NCBI GenBank assembly: GCA_964035015.1 | Contig: CAXIUP010000017.1 | Location: 1-64,000 of the forward strand | DNA length: 64,000 nucleotides | Reading direction: 5' to 3' | Source: Corallium rubrum | Lineage: Eukaryota > Cnidaria > Anthozoa > Scleralcyonacea > Coralliidae | In this document: positions 23,559 to 33,944 of the stretch, piece by piece | Numbering within the stretch: position 1 is the first letter of the stretch | How the letters are laid out: every line of letters starts with the position of its first letter | Notes under the pieces: model-generated | What the model was told of the DNA's origin: nothing | The model's input: the letters and a program-made list of their open reading frames with translations, nothing else | Databases searched by the model: none | Translations under genes and position numbers: made by a program

Positions 23559-24385
23559 CAGTGTGGATTATAACGATTTCGCTCTGGTAGGACAAATGTC
23601 CGACCCACTATAAAGTTGCTCGGACATTAAACGAGATTGGTCGGCCAATTTTCTAATTTTTTTTAAAAGTTTAAGTGTAGTTAATGAGAACCACATTGGA
23701 GTTTTAGTCGTGTAAAGTAGATGAGCGAGGGAGAGTTTAGAAGGGAATTTGAATAAAAAGCGCAATTAACCTCAGTTCATATGAAAGGCGACGTGGACCA
23801 CGCTGTTAGACATGCAGTGTCAAAATGTTACTTAAGAACCATGTGAAAACATCAAAAAATAGATTAAAGAATAAAAGATTTATAACGTATAGTATATAGT
23901 GCAATCATCTTAGGACACAATCCTGGACGCACATTTCGACCTTCTATGATGGTTTCATCAACAGGGATTTGGGGTTGGGAGTCGATGTAAATAAGTGAAT
24001 AGCTGGAAGAGAATAACAAACGCTATATACCACAATTATATAATGAGAGATAAAAGTGAGTGCTAAGCGAACTTGTTGTTTGATTTCTTAAATCCAACGC
24101 GTCTAGGCATCTTTGATTGGGTAGCGAGATGGTGGATTCCTTGTTGTTTGTTTGTGGGGTTTGTAGCCAGAAAATTGCGTTCCTCTATTGTCTGTCTTCA
24201 CTCTAGTTCATAGCTGTTAATGCATATACTAATATATATTTTTCAGATAGGCAGAATATATGATTTTTTTGTTTTTAATTTATATTTCTTGGTCGGTCAA
24301 AACGTCCGACCAGAACAGAAATGGTCGGCCATTTCGTATTTTTGGTCGGCAAATAGCCGATTGCCGACCGTTATAATCCACACTG
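23559..24385. mobile_element. hAT-type MITE, 827 bp
   Basis: Ends CAGTGTGGATTATAACG (left) and, inverted, CAGTGTGGATTATAACG (right) are flanked by 8-bp near-duplications tatttaag (23,551-23,558) and aatttaag (24,386-24,393). CAGTG ends with 8-bp duplications are hAT hallmarks. The interior repeats ggtcggc and gtccgac. No transposase. Confidence 0.75.
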
Positions 24386-24393
24386 AATTTAAG

Positions 24394-24837
24394 AATTTAG
24401 TGTTGATCGATTTTTTTACTATTTGGCTTGACACTGGAGAAAAGAGAGTCAGACGAAATGTGATAACGATATGAATGAGTCATTTTATTAGCCAAATGCT
24501 TCTGACAACTGTGAAAACAACAAATTTTTGAAAGAAAAGCCAGAAAAACGGTTTATACAAACAAAAATCAACGAGCGAATTAGACATGTCGACTTGACAT
24601 TCAAGTTATAAGACATGTCGACTTGACATTCAAGTTATAAAGTGCTTAACGACAACATCCCGCGGGAAAACACTTATACATTGGAGACTGTATTTTGAAT
24701 CACTCGTTGAGGTATATACAAATATAGATTACATATCACTACAGGACGTAAACCTTTTGAGAAAGCTTTACCTGTTTTCCATATCCCAGACCCGACAAAA
24801 CAACGTTGAAAAAAAAACTAATTAAAATGCTCCAAAC
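24394..24837. other. Intergenic, with a 29-bp tandem duplication
   Basis: The unit agacatgtcgacttgacatt caagttata occurs twice in tandem at 24,582-24,639. Otherwise AT-rich with nothing coding. Confidence 0.5.
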
Positions 24838-24843
24838 TCAGAC

Positions 24844-25247
24844 AGTAGTATAGGACTTGGGGGTACCGGCACACTTTTTTTTATTTTGCCAAAAACACCC
24901 TCAAAATGTTGGGATTCGTCGGGAAAGGATGTTTGAAAGGGTGAACTCTTTTTTTTCCATTTTTCAAAGTATAAGCAGACCGAAAAATGGGTTTTGGGGA
25001 GTGGCAGATTTTCCTCCTTTCAAAAACGCTTCGTAAGGGCTTGGTTGTTCCAAGTTTTAGTTAGTTTCCGATTTCTGTTCCACTACTTTTGTTTTATGTT
25101 GGTACACATGTTTTCCCACAGTTACACCACCAGATAACAGTCCGAGACATGGTATATACGGTGTGATCATGGCTACAACTTTACCAACGTCACTCTTCAA
25201 CAGTTTATCTTTTTGTAATTCGTTGTCTAATGCCTTAGAGCTTTCTA
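24844..25247 (+). repeat. Left terminal inverted repeat of the Polinton
   Basis: 404 bp matching 43,692-44,094 inverted. Differences are few (a one-base change in an A/T run length and a short substituted stretch near 24,915). Read on the minus strand it encodes a copy of the C-terminal part of the small gene at the right end. Confidence 0.9.
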
Positions 25248-25269
25248 GTGTAATCGTTCATGAATAAAT

Positions 25270-25783
25270 TATTACGCGTAATTCTCCATGGCTTCTCTAA
25301 TTGGGTTTTCCCAGGGGATTACGCGTAATTCTCCACCACTTCTCCCGTTGGGTTTTCCCAGAGGATTACGCGTAATTCTCCACAATGGTTTTCCCAGAGG
25401 ATTAAGCGTAATTCTCCACAATGGTTTTCCCAGACGATTACGCGTAATTCTCCAATGGTATCTCTCATTGGGTTTTCCCAGAGGATTACGCGTAATTCTC
25501 CAATGGCTTCTCCCATTGGGTTTTCCCAGAGGATTACGCGTAATTCTCCACAATCGTTTCTCTTATGGTTTTCCCAGAGGATTACGCGTAATTCTCCACG
25601 ATGGTTTTCCCAGAGGATTACGCGTAATTCCCCACAGTCGCCTCTCTTATGGTTTTCCCAGAGGATTACGCGTAATTCTCCGCAGTCGCTTCTCTTTTGG
25701 TTTTCCCGGAGGATTACGCGTAATTCTCCACAATGGTTTTCCCAGAGGATTACGCGTAATTCTCCACAGTCAGTCTTGTTGTT
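25270..25783 (+). repeat. 12-copy array with palindromic TTACGCGTAA core
   Basis: Twelve units of the form gattacgcgtaattctccac followed by tggttttcccagag. They come in two lengths (about 37 and 50 bp) depending on whether a ttctcc(c/t)at segment is present. Nearly every unit keeps the perfect 10-bp palindrome TTACGCGTAA; one has TTAAGCGTAA. It starts 23 bp inside the left TIR and ends where the CACTA insert begins. Open frames through it are repeat artefacts. Confidence 0.9.
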
Positions 25784-26981
25784 TCAGTACACTGTAAAAA
25801 CTGATAGGTTAAATTAACCAGAAAAAATAGGTTGTTTGAGTTGGTCTAGGACAACCCGATAAAAATAGGTCATTTAAATAGGTTAAAATAACCTAAATTA
25901 AATAGGTTAAAACAAACTGTCACAAATGGTTACTTTAACCTATAATATAAAGGTCATTTTAACGCATTATTTATTAGTTGATTTGAACTAAAAATTAATG
26001 GTTGTTTTGACCAATTAAAAAGGTCATTTCAACCTAAAGTTAAAATAACCCCAAATTTAAAACTGTTAAAACAACCAAAAAATATGGGTAGTTTTTAGCC
26101 AAATAAATATAGGTTGTTTGAACTATAATATATTTGGTGATATTAACCAATAATATTTGGGTTATTTAACCAATCAACCCAAATATTATTGCTTAATATC
26201 ACTAAATATATAATAGTTAAAACAACATATATTTATTTGGTTAAAAAACTACTTTAAATGCTGTTGTTTCAACTAAGTGAAAGTTAGGCCCTGGTTCAAA
26301 CGTTGCATTTTGCATGTGTTGAATCTAATGCAAATTCGCAAAATTCTTTGTTCATCATTTGCATTAGATTCAACACATGCGAAATTCGACCTTTGAAACG
26401 GGCCTTGAAGTTCTAATTCTGGCATGAAAGGATACTAAACAAACAATATTATGAACTGTAGTAAAAATCATTTATTTCTTAACGACTTAATCTTAGCTGA
26501 GAAAGACAGTGCACGAGAGTTGCATGGTAATCACGTACTGTACAGTACACCGTTAAAAAAAATCGTAATCTTATATTGAAAATGAATGCCCAGCACCATG
26601 CATGATATAGCACAGAAGACTTAAGAGCGACTTAATATGAAGATCGTGATGGCCAACTCTGCTCGTGCACTCTCATAATTACAATGCAATACAATAATTG
26701 ATTAATATAGAGCCTATATAGTGCTGTCCCAAATGTGAGATGTTCGTTTCATAATTGTCCCAAAAAGTTCTCAACTCCAATTGGCAGAGTTTGATTACTT
26801 CTGCCCAACAGAATATGCTCTAAGAGCATGTAAATGTTTTTACTATGACCTGTCGCTCCCTTTGGGAACTCAGCATTAAAGACATAGTATGCTGCAAGTA
26901 GACATGTCACAGCGTTAATTGTGCTTTTTCCTTTGAATTTAATCACCACCCCTCAACATTTTGAGGTAAGCCTACTTATAC

Positions 26982-27015
<34 letters not shown>

Positions 27016-27019
27016 AATC

Positions 27020-27067
27020 TATTCCTATGTTGATATCTCAAAATACTCATTACAGGTCATATATTGT

Positions 27068-27137
<70 letters not shown>

Positions 27138-27205
27138 CATACAGTTAGACAATATATGACCTGTAATTAGTATTTTGAGATATCAACATAGGAATAGATC
27201 ATTAT
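27020..27205. repeat. Long inverted repeat around (TA)n
   Basis: cctatgttgatatctcaaaa tactcattacaggtcatata at 27,023 and its inverted copy ending near 27,202 flank about 60 bp of alternating TA. A related non-palindromic stretch occurs near 54,990. Confidence 0.75.
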
Positions 27206-27379
27206 GTCATTATGTACTCAATAAATAAACTACTAGTATATGAATTAAGCTTATTTAAGGATTTTACTTACCAATATAAATAGCAAGTTGAATTGAATGG
27301 CTGAACACAACTGAACAAGGTAACTCTACCCTATGCACTAGAAAACAAGAGAAAATAATATATGAAATGAATACAGTGT

Positions 27380-27385
<6 letters not shown>

Positions 27386-27410
<25 letters not shown>
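27386..27410. repeat. (CA)n microsatellite
   Basis: Pure CA repeat of about 12 units inside the 3.1-kb CACTA insert. Confidence 0.9.
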
Positions 27411-27411
<1 letters not shown>

Positions 27412-28900
27412 GACATACTGTTAGTCTGTTAACAACAATTTAATATTTCACAATGACGATGAATTCTGCCAGTGATTCAGTGAAAATACACTAATCACAA
27501 ATAACTTTTACCTCAAAATCTGAATGCTTTAGTTTTACATAAGATAATCCTTATCATGAAAGCAACGGTGGCTAAAGAATGGCAAAAAAGATAGAATGAT
27601 TTGAGAGTTTGTTAGGATCAACAATTGACTATAAAATTGAGAAGAGATTCCAGCCGCCATGTTCACGAGGCAAAAGATGAGGACTTAATACCAAACATTG
27701 ACTTCATCTACACTAACTTCAGTATAAAATGGTTTGTATTGGACAATCAAACAGGAAATTTGACAACGAGAGCCAGAGAAAATTTCACATTACAATAAGT
27801 AGAGCAATAGAAAACAAACGATAAATACTCAATCTCTTACCTTGTTCGTAGCCTCGTGGCTCGTGCGAGAGAAGCTTCTATTGTTGGTTCAACTGGATTT
27901 TCATCGCTTTTAGTTAAATCTTTCCGTAAGAACATATTACTTCGGTGAGGACTGTCTGCCTGATCTCTTCGCAAACAAAGTCTTTTATTACCAAAATTTT
28001 CCATAGCTTGGATCTCAAAAGCCAAATGAATTTCAAACGTGGCGCGCTGAGAGGAAAATCGTTATCGAAATTCGAAAGTGAAATGACGCTATCCCAAGTA
28101 TCAATGCGCGCTCGCTATCCGCGCGGTTTCGTTGGCTGCATGCGCCTGGGTACGACACTGGTGACGGCGCTGTTTAGCCAGAAATTGTTGTGGTGGAGTC
28201 AGGCAATTAAAGTCTATTTTGTTTTAACTAAATATGTGACCGTGCAGTTTGCTACTCACTATCATGCCTTTGAAGTGCGTAGACCACAAAATGAAAGAAA
28301 CAAAGCGACTTTAAACACTACCTACCTGCACATGCAATTAAGCTGTCAAGTGTAGTAAATGGTGTATTCTATATAGCACTAAGATGCAATGTTCCAGAAT
28401 GCTAGACAATGATGTGGATATTCATTCATACTGAACAGTAAAGTATCTTTAAGGCATGAGTGTCTGTCCAAACAGCGCCCCTTTCAAAGGTGCATGCCTA
28501 AAGTAATTACAGTAAGCCCCTCCCCCAATATAATTAATAAAAGGGTTTATGGTAGTTAGAGCACAATTGCTTTAGAAATAACTGTATGGTATTAAACAAT
28601 CTAATGTATTAATTGGTTCATTTGCTGTATTATTTTCGTCTAGAAATTCTGTAAAAATCAATTGGTTCATTTTTGGTCTTGGTTAGCAACATAATAACTA
28701 ATTGGGAAATATGCATAACCAAAAAGATCGGTTAAATCAACCTATTTTGTATTGGTTAAAAAATTTGACCTAATAATAATTGGTTATTTTAACCGATTTA
28801 CATCGGTTCTAACCTATTAAATTAGTTAAAACAACCTTTAAATATTGGTTATAACCTTTAAAAATAGGTTGTTTTAACCAACCAGTTTTTACAGTGTAAA

Positions 28901-31900
28901 TTAAGTATTCTTATGTCCGTACGCGTAGGAATTAATCCCGTTTTCCAACAAGTATCTCTTATCGTCAAAGCATGAGAGCGATATTTTGTTAATTTCATAA
29001 CTACCCAGCTTTTGTTTTACACTTCGGATGGTTTTCATTTTTTGAAACACTTGTTTCTTACCAAATAGTGTGTCTTTGTAGTTCTCGTGTCTGATTTGTT
29101 TCTTAGTGACACTCTTTTTAATTCCCTTCGCGGTCTTACCACCTGTTCCGTTGTCTTTTAAGTACGAATACATTTTACTTCTAAGACCAACGAACTCAAC
29201 TATGGGAACGCTAGCCGCTTCGTCCTTCATCTTTCCAATGAGTTTTTTATTCGAATTGTTGTAGTACGATGAGCTTTCTGGATAGTCCGAATTGTCAAAA
29301 ATATCTTTGTCAACCCAGAAGTCTTTGTAAACGTCTTCTGTTTCAATCTCATATGTCAAACTGTCCGTATCTGTAAACAACAACTTAGCCCTGCTTCCAT
29401 ATTTCTCTAACACATAGTTGTAATGGAAATCGTACATTAGGGTTTTCGATAGATCCAGAATACACATACCAACATAAGCCGGTCGGTTCAACGACAGGAC
29501 TTCCTTAATTTTGTGAACGGCAACCAGGTTTTCGTTGAATATTTTGGCGGACACGAAGGTTGGTTTTGAAACCAGCTTTAACAGCTTTTCTTCACTGGTG
29601 ACCAACCGGACGTCTACACGCTTTCTCAGGTTTTCCACTGTTTTACCGAAAACGCTGTTGTTCATCAGCTTGAAGAAGTCCTTTTCGAAGGCGTTCCTGG
29701 CGGCGGTTCTCTTCACCGTGTTGAAGTCGATGTACTGCTTCAGCCACTTCGATTGATTGAACAGCAAAACCCGGTGAACTTTCTTTACCTTCATCCCAAC
29801 CCTGACGTACAGCTTTAGGTTTCTGTAGTGGACGACGTATTTTTCCTTGTGCATCAGGTTGGTTACCAACTTACTGACACCACCAACGCTGACACCGAAC
29901 TTCTCTTTGATTTTAAAACAATAGTCAGACAGCATATCTTCTCGTATTTCCATCTTTTCGGGAGCTAATGGGTAGTCGTTGTGTAGATCGTGGAGTTCAG
30001 AGGGATATTCAAGATCAACTTCAAGTATCATTCCAGTTCGACCGTCTTCAGGGAGTTTCCCCAGGTCCAGGTTTTTTAGTTCAGCCTCACTCATCCATTT
30101 AAATCCACCAGTTGGGAGGCACTGACTCATGGCCCAGCCATACAAGTTGTTAGCGTCCAGATACATTATATACTTCACAGCCTCGTTTTCGTTATGCCCC
30201 TTCATATACGGATTGTTTGCCTTTCCATACCTATTAGCTATGTAACTGACACCACCTCTCATTCCTTTCTCAATAAACTGAAACATGTCGATGTCAGTCA
30301 GCAGTTCTAACTTTATTCCAGTCATTTTCAACATAGCGTCCCAAGCCAGTCCAGGTGATGTGAAGTAATGACAGGGATCCAACCCATAGTTCTTCACACA
30401 TGTTCTCCTAAAGTTCTCAAATACGTCAGCGAGTAACAGAACATCTGATTTCAGATACACGTCATGATAATCCCCCATCGTTCTCATCTTAAACGACCTC
30501 CAGACCCCCAAAGCATGGGAATACTGTTTATCAGTTATCGGTTCGTCATTCAACACACTATAGAACTCATTCTTCGGAGGCAACTCTGTTTCCTCAAACC
30601 GATTGAAGCTATCCATGTAGTCATAAGGATAAACACCTTTTGTCCTCATAAGATACAATCGATCACCGAATTCCTCAGCTGTGTACCTGAACGACCCAGC
30701 TGGTAAGTTCCCAACCAGCCTATCCAATGAGCTTCTCATGAACTGAAGACTGTCCAGAAATACAAGGTTTTTACCTAACATGAAGGCCATGTACTTCTCC
30801 ATATTATTTGGTATGATGTTAATCTCCTGCCCGAACTTTCCGATTTCCCCCATGATGAGATGACTGTCATAACCCCTTAGGTTGTGTAAGATGACTGGTA
30901 TCTTATCAGTTAATTTATGATTTCTGTTACAAAGCTGATGGGCCGATCCTCGATACTTTCCCGTCACATGACAGTCGTCCCGAACCCTAACATTCCTCTC
31001 CCCATACTCCCCACCACAGATGTGACACTTTATAGCGTCTCTAAAGCCCGCTATATCAGAATCAGTCAGAACCATGTCCTGGTTGAAGTGCTCTTTCCGA
31101 ATACCCTTACAATACTCCACTTCTTCCAACATCTTTCCGATAAACTTGTTGACAGCACCAGGGCCTCTATACACCTGAACAGGTTTGCTGTATCTGTCGT
31201 CATAACAACAGACAACCTTATACCCATAACCACAATCAGTATGTTTTTGGTACTTTTCCATGTATGGTTTTTTCTCTTTCTCCTCTTGGTCTGACCCCAA
31301 CACCTTCAATCTGTCGACCTTTTCCGTGATCGCCTCGAAGTCAGCGTACACAACAAACGGAACATTTAACTGTTTGTGGAAATTACTGTACTTCAACGCG
31401 TTCTTACCGGGGTCAGGCATCCTAACAGCCTGTTTACCATTTACACTGATACACACAACCTTATGCCTATCCAGAACCTCTGTTGAACTGAAACATTGTA
31501 GGCAGTAAACACAGTAGTGTTTTTTCTCCCTGTGTTTTGTCTTATTGTACATAAACCTATCAAAGTCCTTGATGAGGACGTAATGTTTGTTGTTCCCGTT
31601 GGTTATAATCAATAGGTTCATAAGGTCGGTGAAGTTTTCCTCTGATACGTAAACCGGAAAGGTTAGTTTGTCTTCATAACCAAAGACGTTGATACGTATC
31701 TCATTCTGTCTTTCCACCCGGTTGTATTGTTTCTGACTCACTGGAAAGCTGATTCCACTATAGTCTAAGTCGTCAACATAGTCTTGGTACTTAGATACCC
31801 TTTGTGGGTTTCTTGAGACAGGAAACTTATGAGCCAGATGACAACACATAAAACACCTGTCATCATTATTCTTAACGTTGATCAACCCCTTTCGACTGTT

Positions 31901-32434
31901 TTTCAACTCTTTAGGGAGGTCGACGTAAGACGAGCCCTCCAGTGGACTGTACACAGTTAGATTGATGTAGTGACCGTCTACTGAGTTTACTGTCCAGCCA
32001 GATCCCTCGCTTATCCACCGGGCTATCCTAATCACCACCACCTCATTCGCGTCGTCAACGTCCTGACCGATCTCATTACCGTTGATTACAGTCCTGATGT
32101 GGCTGTTGAAGTGAGCCGTCTTATAAGTTCTCCCACTAGACACCTCCTTTTCGAGCGTTACAACCAACGTTTCAGCGAACTTCAATCCCCTCATCTGAAC
32201 CAACTCCCGACGTAGTAACCGTACCACATCATTCCTGAGGGCGTTTACCTGTTCCAATGGGTGTTGACTCACCACAGCACAACTGAACGACTTGGTCTTA
32301 CCCCTCAGGGCTCTGTCTAACTGGTTTATGTCGTAACCGATCAGTCTCTCGTAGAGACGGAGGTTTTCGTCGGAATAGTCGTCGTCTTGGTGGATCATGG
32401 CATCTGGATCCATCGTTATAACAGGGGTGATCAC
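28901..32434 (-). CDS. Protein-primed family B DNA polymerase (Polinton pPolB)
   Basis: An intact 1,177-residue frame. A C2H2-like knuckle lies at about 307-328. Exonuclease motifs are ExoI YADFEAI (about 363-369), ExoII HNLRGYDSH (about 517-525) and ExoIII YLKSDVLLLADVF (about 660-672). Between ExoI and ExoII is a treble-clef-like stretch CHICGGEYG...CHVTGKYRGSAHQLCN (about 470-503), typical of Polinton polymerases. Polymerase motifs are A MYLDANNLYGWAM (about 757-769), B KLMNNSVFGKT (about 922-932) and C FTDTDSL (about 1020-1026). All catalytic acids are present. It replicates the element by protein priming. The start overlaps the upstream minus-strand frame by 137 bp, so the true N-terminus is uncertain. 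The stop codon abuts the CACTA insertion. Confidence 0.95.
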   Translation of the reverse strand: MITPVITMDPDAMIHQDDDYSDENLRLYERLIGYDINQLDRALRGKTKSFSCAVVSQHPLEQVNALRNDVVRLLRRELVQMRGLKFAETLVVTLEKEVSSGRTYKTAHFNSHIRTVINGNEIGQDVDDANEVVVIRIARWISEGSGWTVNSVDGHYINLTVYSPLEGSSYVDLPKELKNSRKGLINVKNNDDRCFMCCHLAHKFPVSRNPQRVSKYQDYVDDLDYSGISFPVSQKQYNRVERQNEIRINVFGYEDKLTFPVYVSEENFTDLMNLLIITNGNNKHYVLIKDFDRFMYNKTKHREKKHYCVYCLQCFSSTEVLDRHKVVCISVNGKQAVRMPDPGKNALKYSNFHKQLNVPFVVYADFEAITEKVDRLKVLGSDQEEKEKKPYMEKYQKHTDCGYGYKVVCCYDDRYSKPVQVYRGPGAVNKFIGKMLEEVEYCKGIRKEHFNQDMVLTDSDIAGFRDAIKCHICGGEYGERNVRVRDDCHVTGKYRGSAHQLCNRNHKLTDKIPVILHNLRGYDSHLIMGEIGKFGQEINIIPNNMEKYMAFMLGKNLVFLDSLQFMRSSLDRLVGNLPAGSFRYTAEEFGDRLYLMRTKGVYPYDYMDSFNRFEETELPPKNEFYSVLNDEPITDKQYSHALGVWRSFKMRTMGDYHDVYLKSDVLLLADVFENFRRTCVKNYGLDPCHYFTSPGLAWDAMLKMTGIKLELLTDIDMFQFIEKGMRGGVSYIANRYGKANNPYMKGHNENEAVKYIMYLDANNLYGWAMSQCLPTGGFKWMSEAELKNLDLGKLPEDGRTGMILEVDLEYPSELHDLHNDYPLAPEKMEIREDMLSDYCFKIKEKFGVSVGGVSKLVTNLMHKEKYVVHYRNLKLYVRVGMKVKKVHRVLLFNQSKWLKQYIDFNTVKRTAARNAFEKDFFKLMNNSVFGKTVENLRKRVDVRLVTSEEKLLKLVSKPTFVSAKIFNENLVAVHKIKEVLSLNRPAYVGMCILDLSKTLMYDFHYNYVLEKYGSRAKLLFTDTDSLTYEIETEDVYKDFWVDKDIFDNSDYPESSSYYNNSNKKLIGKMKDEAASVPIVEFVGLRSKMYSYLKDNGTGGKTAKGIKKSVTKKQIRHENYKDTLFGKKQVFQKMKTIRSVKQKLGSYEINKISLSCFDDKRYLLENGINSYAYGHKNT

Positions 32435-32750
32435 ATTCCGTTAGGTGTCGTCCCAACCACTTGGTGTAGAACTTGTCCGGGGTACGGTCCCAACCAAGTT
32501 CTTTATACACAACCCCAAACAGATTGTTATCGAATACGTCCTTCGTTTTCCCCTTTTTAAGATCCCTTAGGTTACCCAGTAACTTAATCCCTCTTCTTGA
32601 GCACAATCTGATGATGTAATAATTGTAGCTGGATAAGTTACGACCTTTTATCAGACCCTTACTGTCCATCACTTGGAGAACCTTGGAAAAGTCGGCTAAA
32701 ACAATATCAACGGCTGTATCCCTGACAACTCTGGTGAGTCTCTTCCTCAT
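32298..32750 (-). CDS. Unrecognised small protein upstream of polB
   Basis: A 150-residue frame; the first roughly 105 residues look protein-like (VDIVLADFSKVLQVMDSKGL, NYYIIRLCSRRGIKLLGNLR). The last roughly 45, overlapping polB, are arginine- and proline-rich and look out of frame. Its ATG follows directly on the stop codon of the preceding zinc-ribbon gene (TGAATG). It is either a separate gene or the N-terminal part of the polymerase separated by a frameshift near 32,430. Confidence 0.5.
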   Translation of the reverse strand: MRKRLTRVVRDTAVDIVLADFSKVLQVMDSKGLIKGRNLSSYNYYIIRLCSRRGIKLLGNLRDLKKGKTKDVFDNNLFGVVYKELGWDRTPDKFYTKWLGRHLTECDHPCYNDGSRCHDPPRRRLFRRKPPSLRETDRLRHKPVRQSPEG

Positions 32751-33032
32751 TCAATGATTTCTCGAATACTCACTTCTATGACCAACAGCCGCTCGATATC
32801 TCCCGACAACATATCCATATTCTGTGTCACCACATCCTGGACAGGAGAACATCTCGGTGTTCACCTGTACACAAAATCTGGAACAATCCCCACACCACAG
32901 TTTCGTACTACATCTGGGTGGATCCCGGGTCGGGGGTGTTAACTCAATCCCCATCTGCTTACAGACCCATTCAACGCTTGAAGACCCACAATCCTTCAGC
33001 CCCTCCGGTAAGTCCGACCAGGAGACAGACAT
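32751..33032 (-). CDS. Small zinc-ribbon protein
   Basis: 93 residues with a cysteine pattern CxxxxxCGDCSRFC...FSCPGCG (about 41-68), suggesting a zinc ribbon. The stop is immediately followed by the ATG of the next minus-strand gene, indicating co-expression. Function unknown; a nucleic-acid or transcription role would be guesswork. Confidence 0.55.
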   Translation of the reverse strand: MSVSWSDLPEGLKDCGSSSVEWVCKQMGIELTPPTRDPPRCSTKLWCGDCSRFCVQVNTEMFSCPGCGDTEYGYVVGRYRAAVGHRSEYSRNH

Positions 33033-33061
33033 AACTAAACCCTAACAAATCCCCTGAACCC

Positions 33062-33485
33062 CTACAAAACAAACCTAGACATCAGATACCCACCAACCAG
33101 ACCAACAGATCCGATAAACAAGGTCTGATACTCTTTCATCTCACCCGATGGTTTGTAATAGTCAGACAGCTCAGGCTTTGGCTGGGACAACTCAACGGCC
33201 TCAACCTGTCTTAACCTATCCTTCAGCAGATCCAGAGCGTGGTTCGTTGTGTTGATGTCAGCGTTGGCGTCAGACAGTTCGTTCCTGTCTTAACCTCTGT
33301 ATTCTATCCTTCCTATCCACCTCACTCTCGTACCATTTCTCTTTCGCCCTGGCCAGCTGCTCAAGGGCGTGATTGTGTCTCTTAATCTCAGCCTCATATC
33401 CGGTATGATTTAACTTTGAAAACAGGAATCCAGCGCCCGCGAAGGCCAAGGCGTTAAACAGTCCACCAGCAACCACACTAGCCAT
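33062..33485 (-). pseudogene. Two-TM coiled-coil protein, one frameshift
   Basis: The N-terminal part (33,485 to about 33,285) has a hydrophobic segment (VVAGGLFNALAFAGAGFLF) followed by a charged helix (EAEIKRHNHALEQLARAKEK). At about 33,285 the frame shifts by one base. The other frame continues the helix with DANADINTTNHALDLLKDRL and ends with a second membrane segment (LFIGSVGLVGGYLMSRF), stop at 33,064-33,062. Heptad-like spacing suggests a coiled coil between two membrane anchors. A sequencing error or a programmed shift is possible. Confidence 0.55.
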
Positions 33486-33524
33486 ATATAACTAGAGATA
33501 ATACGTCACCCTCTCCCTGTGACA

Positions 33525-33923
33525 CTACAAAGATCCGATAATAGAATGGATATCACATCTTTTCCAATACGGAATCCTGATTAGGTAATGACCGTTGTCC
33601 TTGGCATACTCGTTTTTCATCCGATCGTGTTCCTTCTGTACTCTGAAACGTCTTTCTGCCTCTTCCTGAGTTATTTCACCTGACCAGGTGGAAGGGTGAT
33701 AATGTTGTTCACCATCATACTCAATCAGTATGAAAACGCCATCACAAAGAGGTATCGCGAAGTCATACCTCAAAAGACCACCACCCAACCCCACTAACCC
33801 ATCAAAGGTCTTCTCCCTAACCGCCTCAATTCTGTTAACGCGTAAAGCGTTCTGTACATCCCTCTCTCCCCTAGACATAGGGGGCAGCCAACATGTCTTC
33901 ACCACCACGTTCATAGTAACCAC
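33525..33923 (-). CDS. PD-(D/E)XK-like nuclease
   Basis: 132 residues. The core matches the small restriction-like nucleases of phages and giant viruses: RYDFAIPL (about 52-59), LIEYDGEQHYHP (about 66-77), then KEHDRMKNEYAKDNGHYLIR (about 96-115) and IPYW. The D, the E-x-D-G-x-Q block and the K/N in DxxKN are all present. It lies among structural and membrane genes on the minus strand. Possible roles are processing of replication intermediates or damage to competing DNA; which is not shown. Confidence 0.65.
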   Translation of the reverse strand: MVTMNVVVKTCWLPPMSRGERDVQNALRVNRIEAVREKTFDGLVGLGGGLLRYDFAIPLCDGVFILIEYDGEQHYHPSTWSGEITQEEAERRFRVQKEHDRMKNEYAKDNGHYLIRIPYWKRCDIHSIIGSL

Positions 33924-33944
33924 TGTGTATGGAACTTTCTTAGG

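Larger units (their letters stand above)
26749..27935 (-). pseudogene. SAMD3-like gene relic: start exon and last exon only
   Basis: The last exon (26,749 to about 26,955) ends in AVTCLLAAYYVFNAEF and LPIGVENFLGQL. It is alignable by eye to the C-terminus of the SAM protein of the 15.7-kb element ([24 protein letters not shown]). A candidate first exon (27,935-27,844) begins MFLRKDLTKSDENPVEP and ends at a good donor (CAAG/GTAAGAG). The exon and its flanks also occur at 54.0-54.4 kb. No middle exons were found, so this is an internally deleted copy or an alternative short gene. Confidence 0.5.
25790..28896. mobile_element. 3.1-kb CACTA-type element inserted in the Polinton
   Basis: Ends CACTGTAAAAACTG match exactly in inverted orientation and are flanked by TA (25,788-25,789 and 28,897-28,898). 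Subterminal arrays (to about 26,270 and from about 28,690) use palindromes of the form AGGTT-ATTTT-AACCT. There is no transposase, but a SAMD3-like gene relic lies on the minus strand. The right end is 4 bp from the polymerase stop codon. A foldback of about 120 bp (26,287-26,409, aggccctggttcaaacg ends) and (TA)n hairpins are nested within. Confidence 0.8.

Noticed and set aside
25270-25783. CRISPR-like regular array
   Set aside because: Units vary in length, spacers are not unique, no cas genes are present and the DNA is eukaryotic.
25272-25817. Frames of 90-170 residues on both strands
   Set aside because: Translations of the TTACGCGTAA tandem array.
29535-31508. Plus-strand frames of 70-125 residues opposite the polymerase
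   Set aside because: Antisense shadows of the polB gene with no protein-like features.
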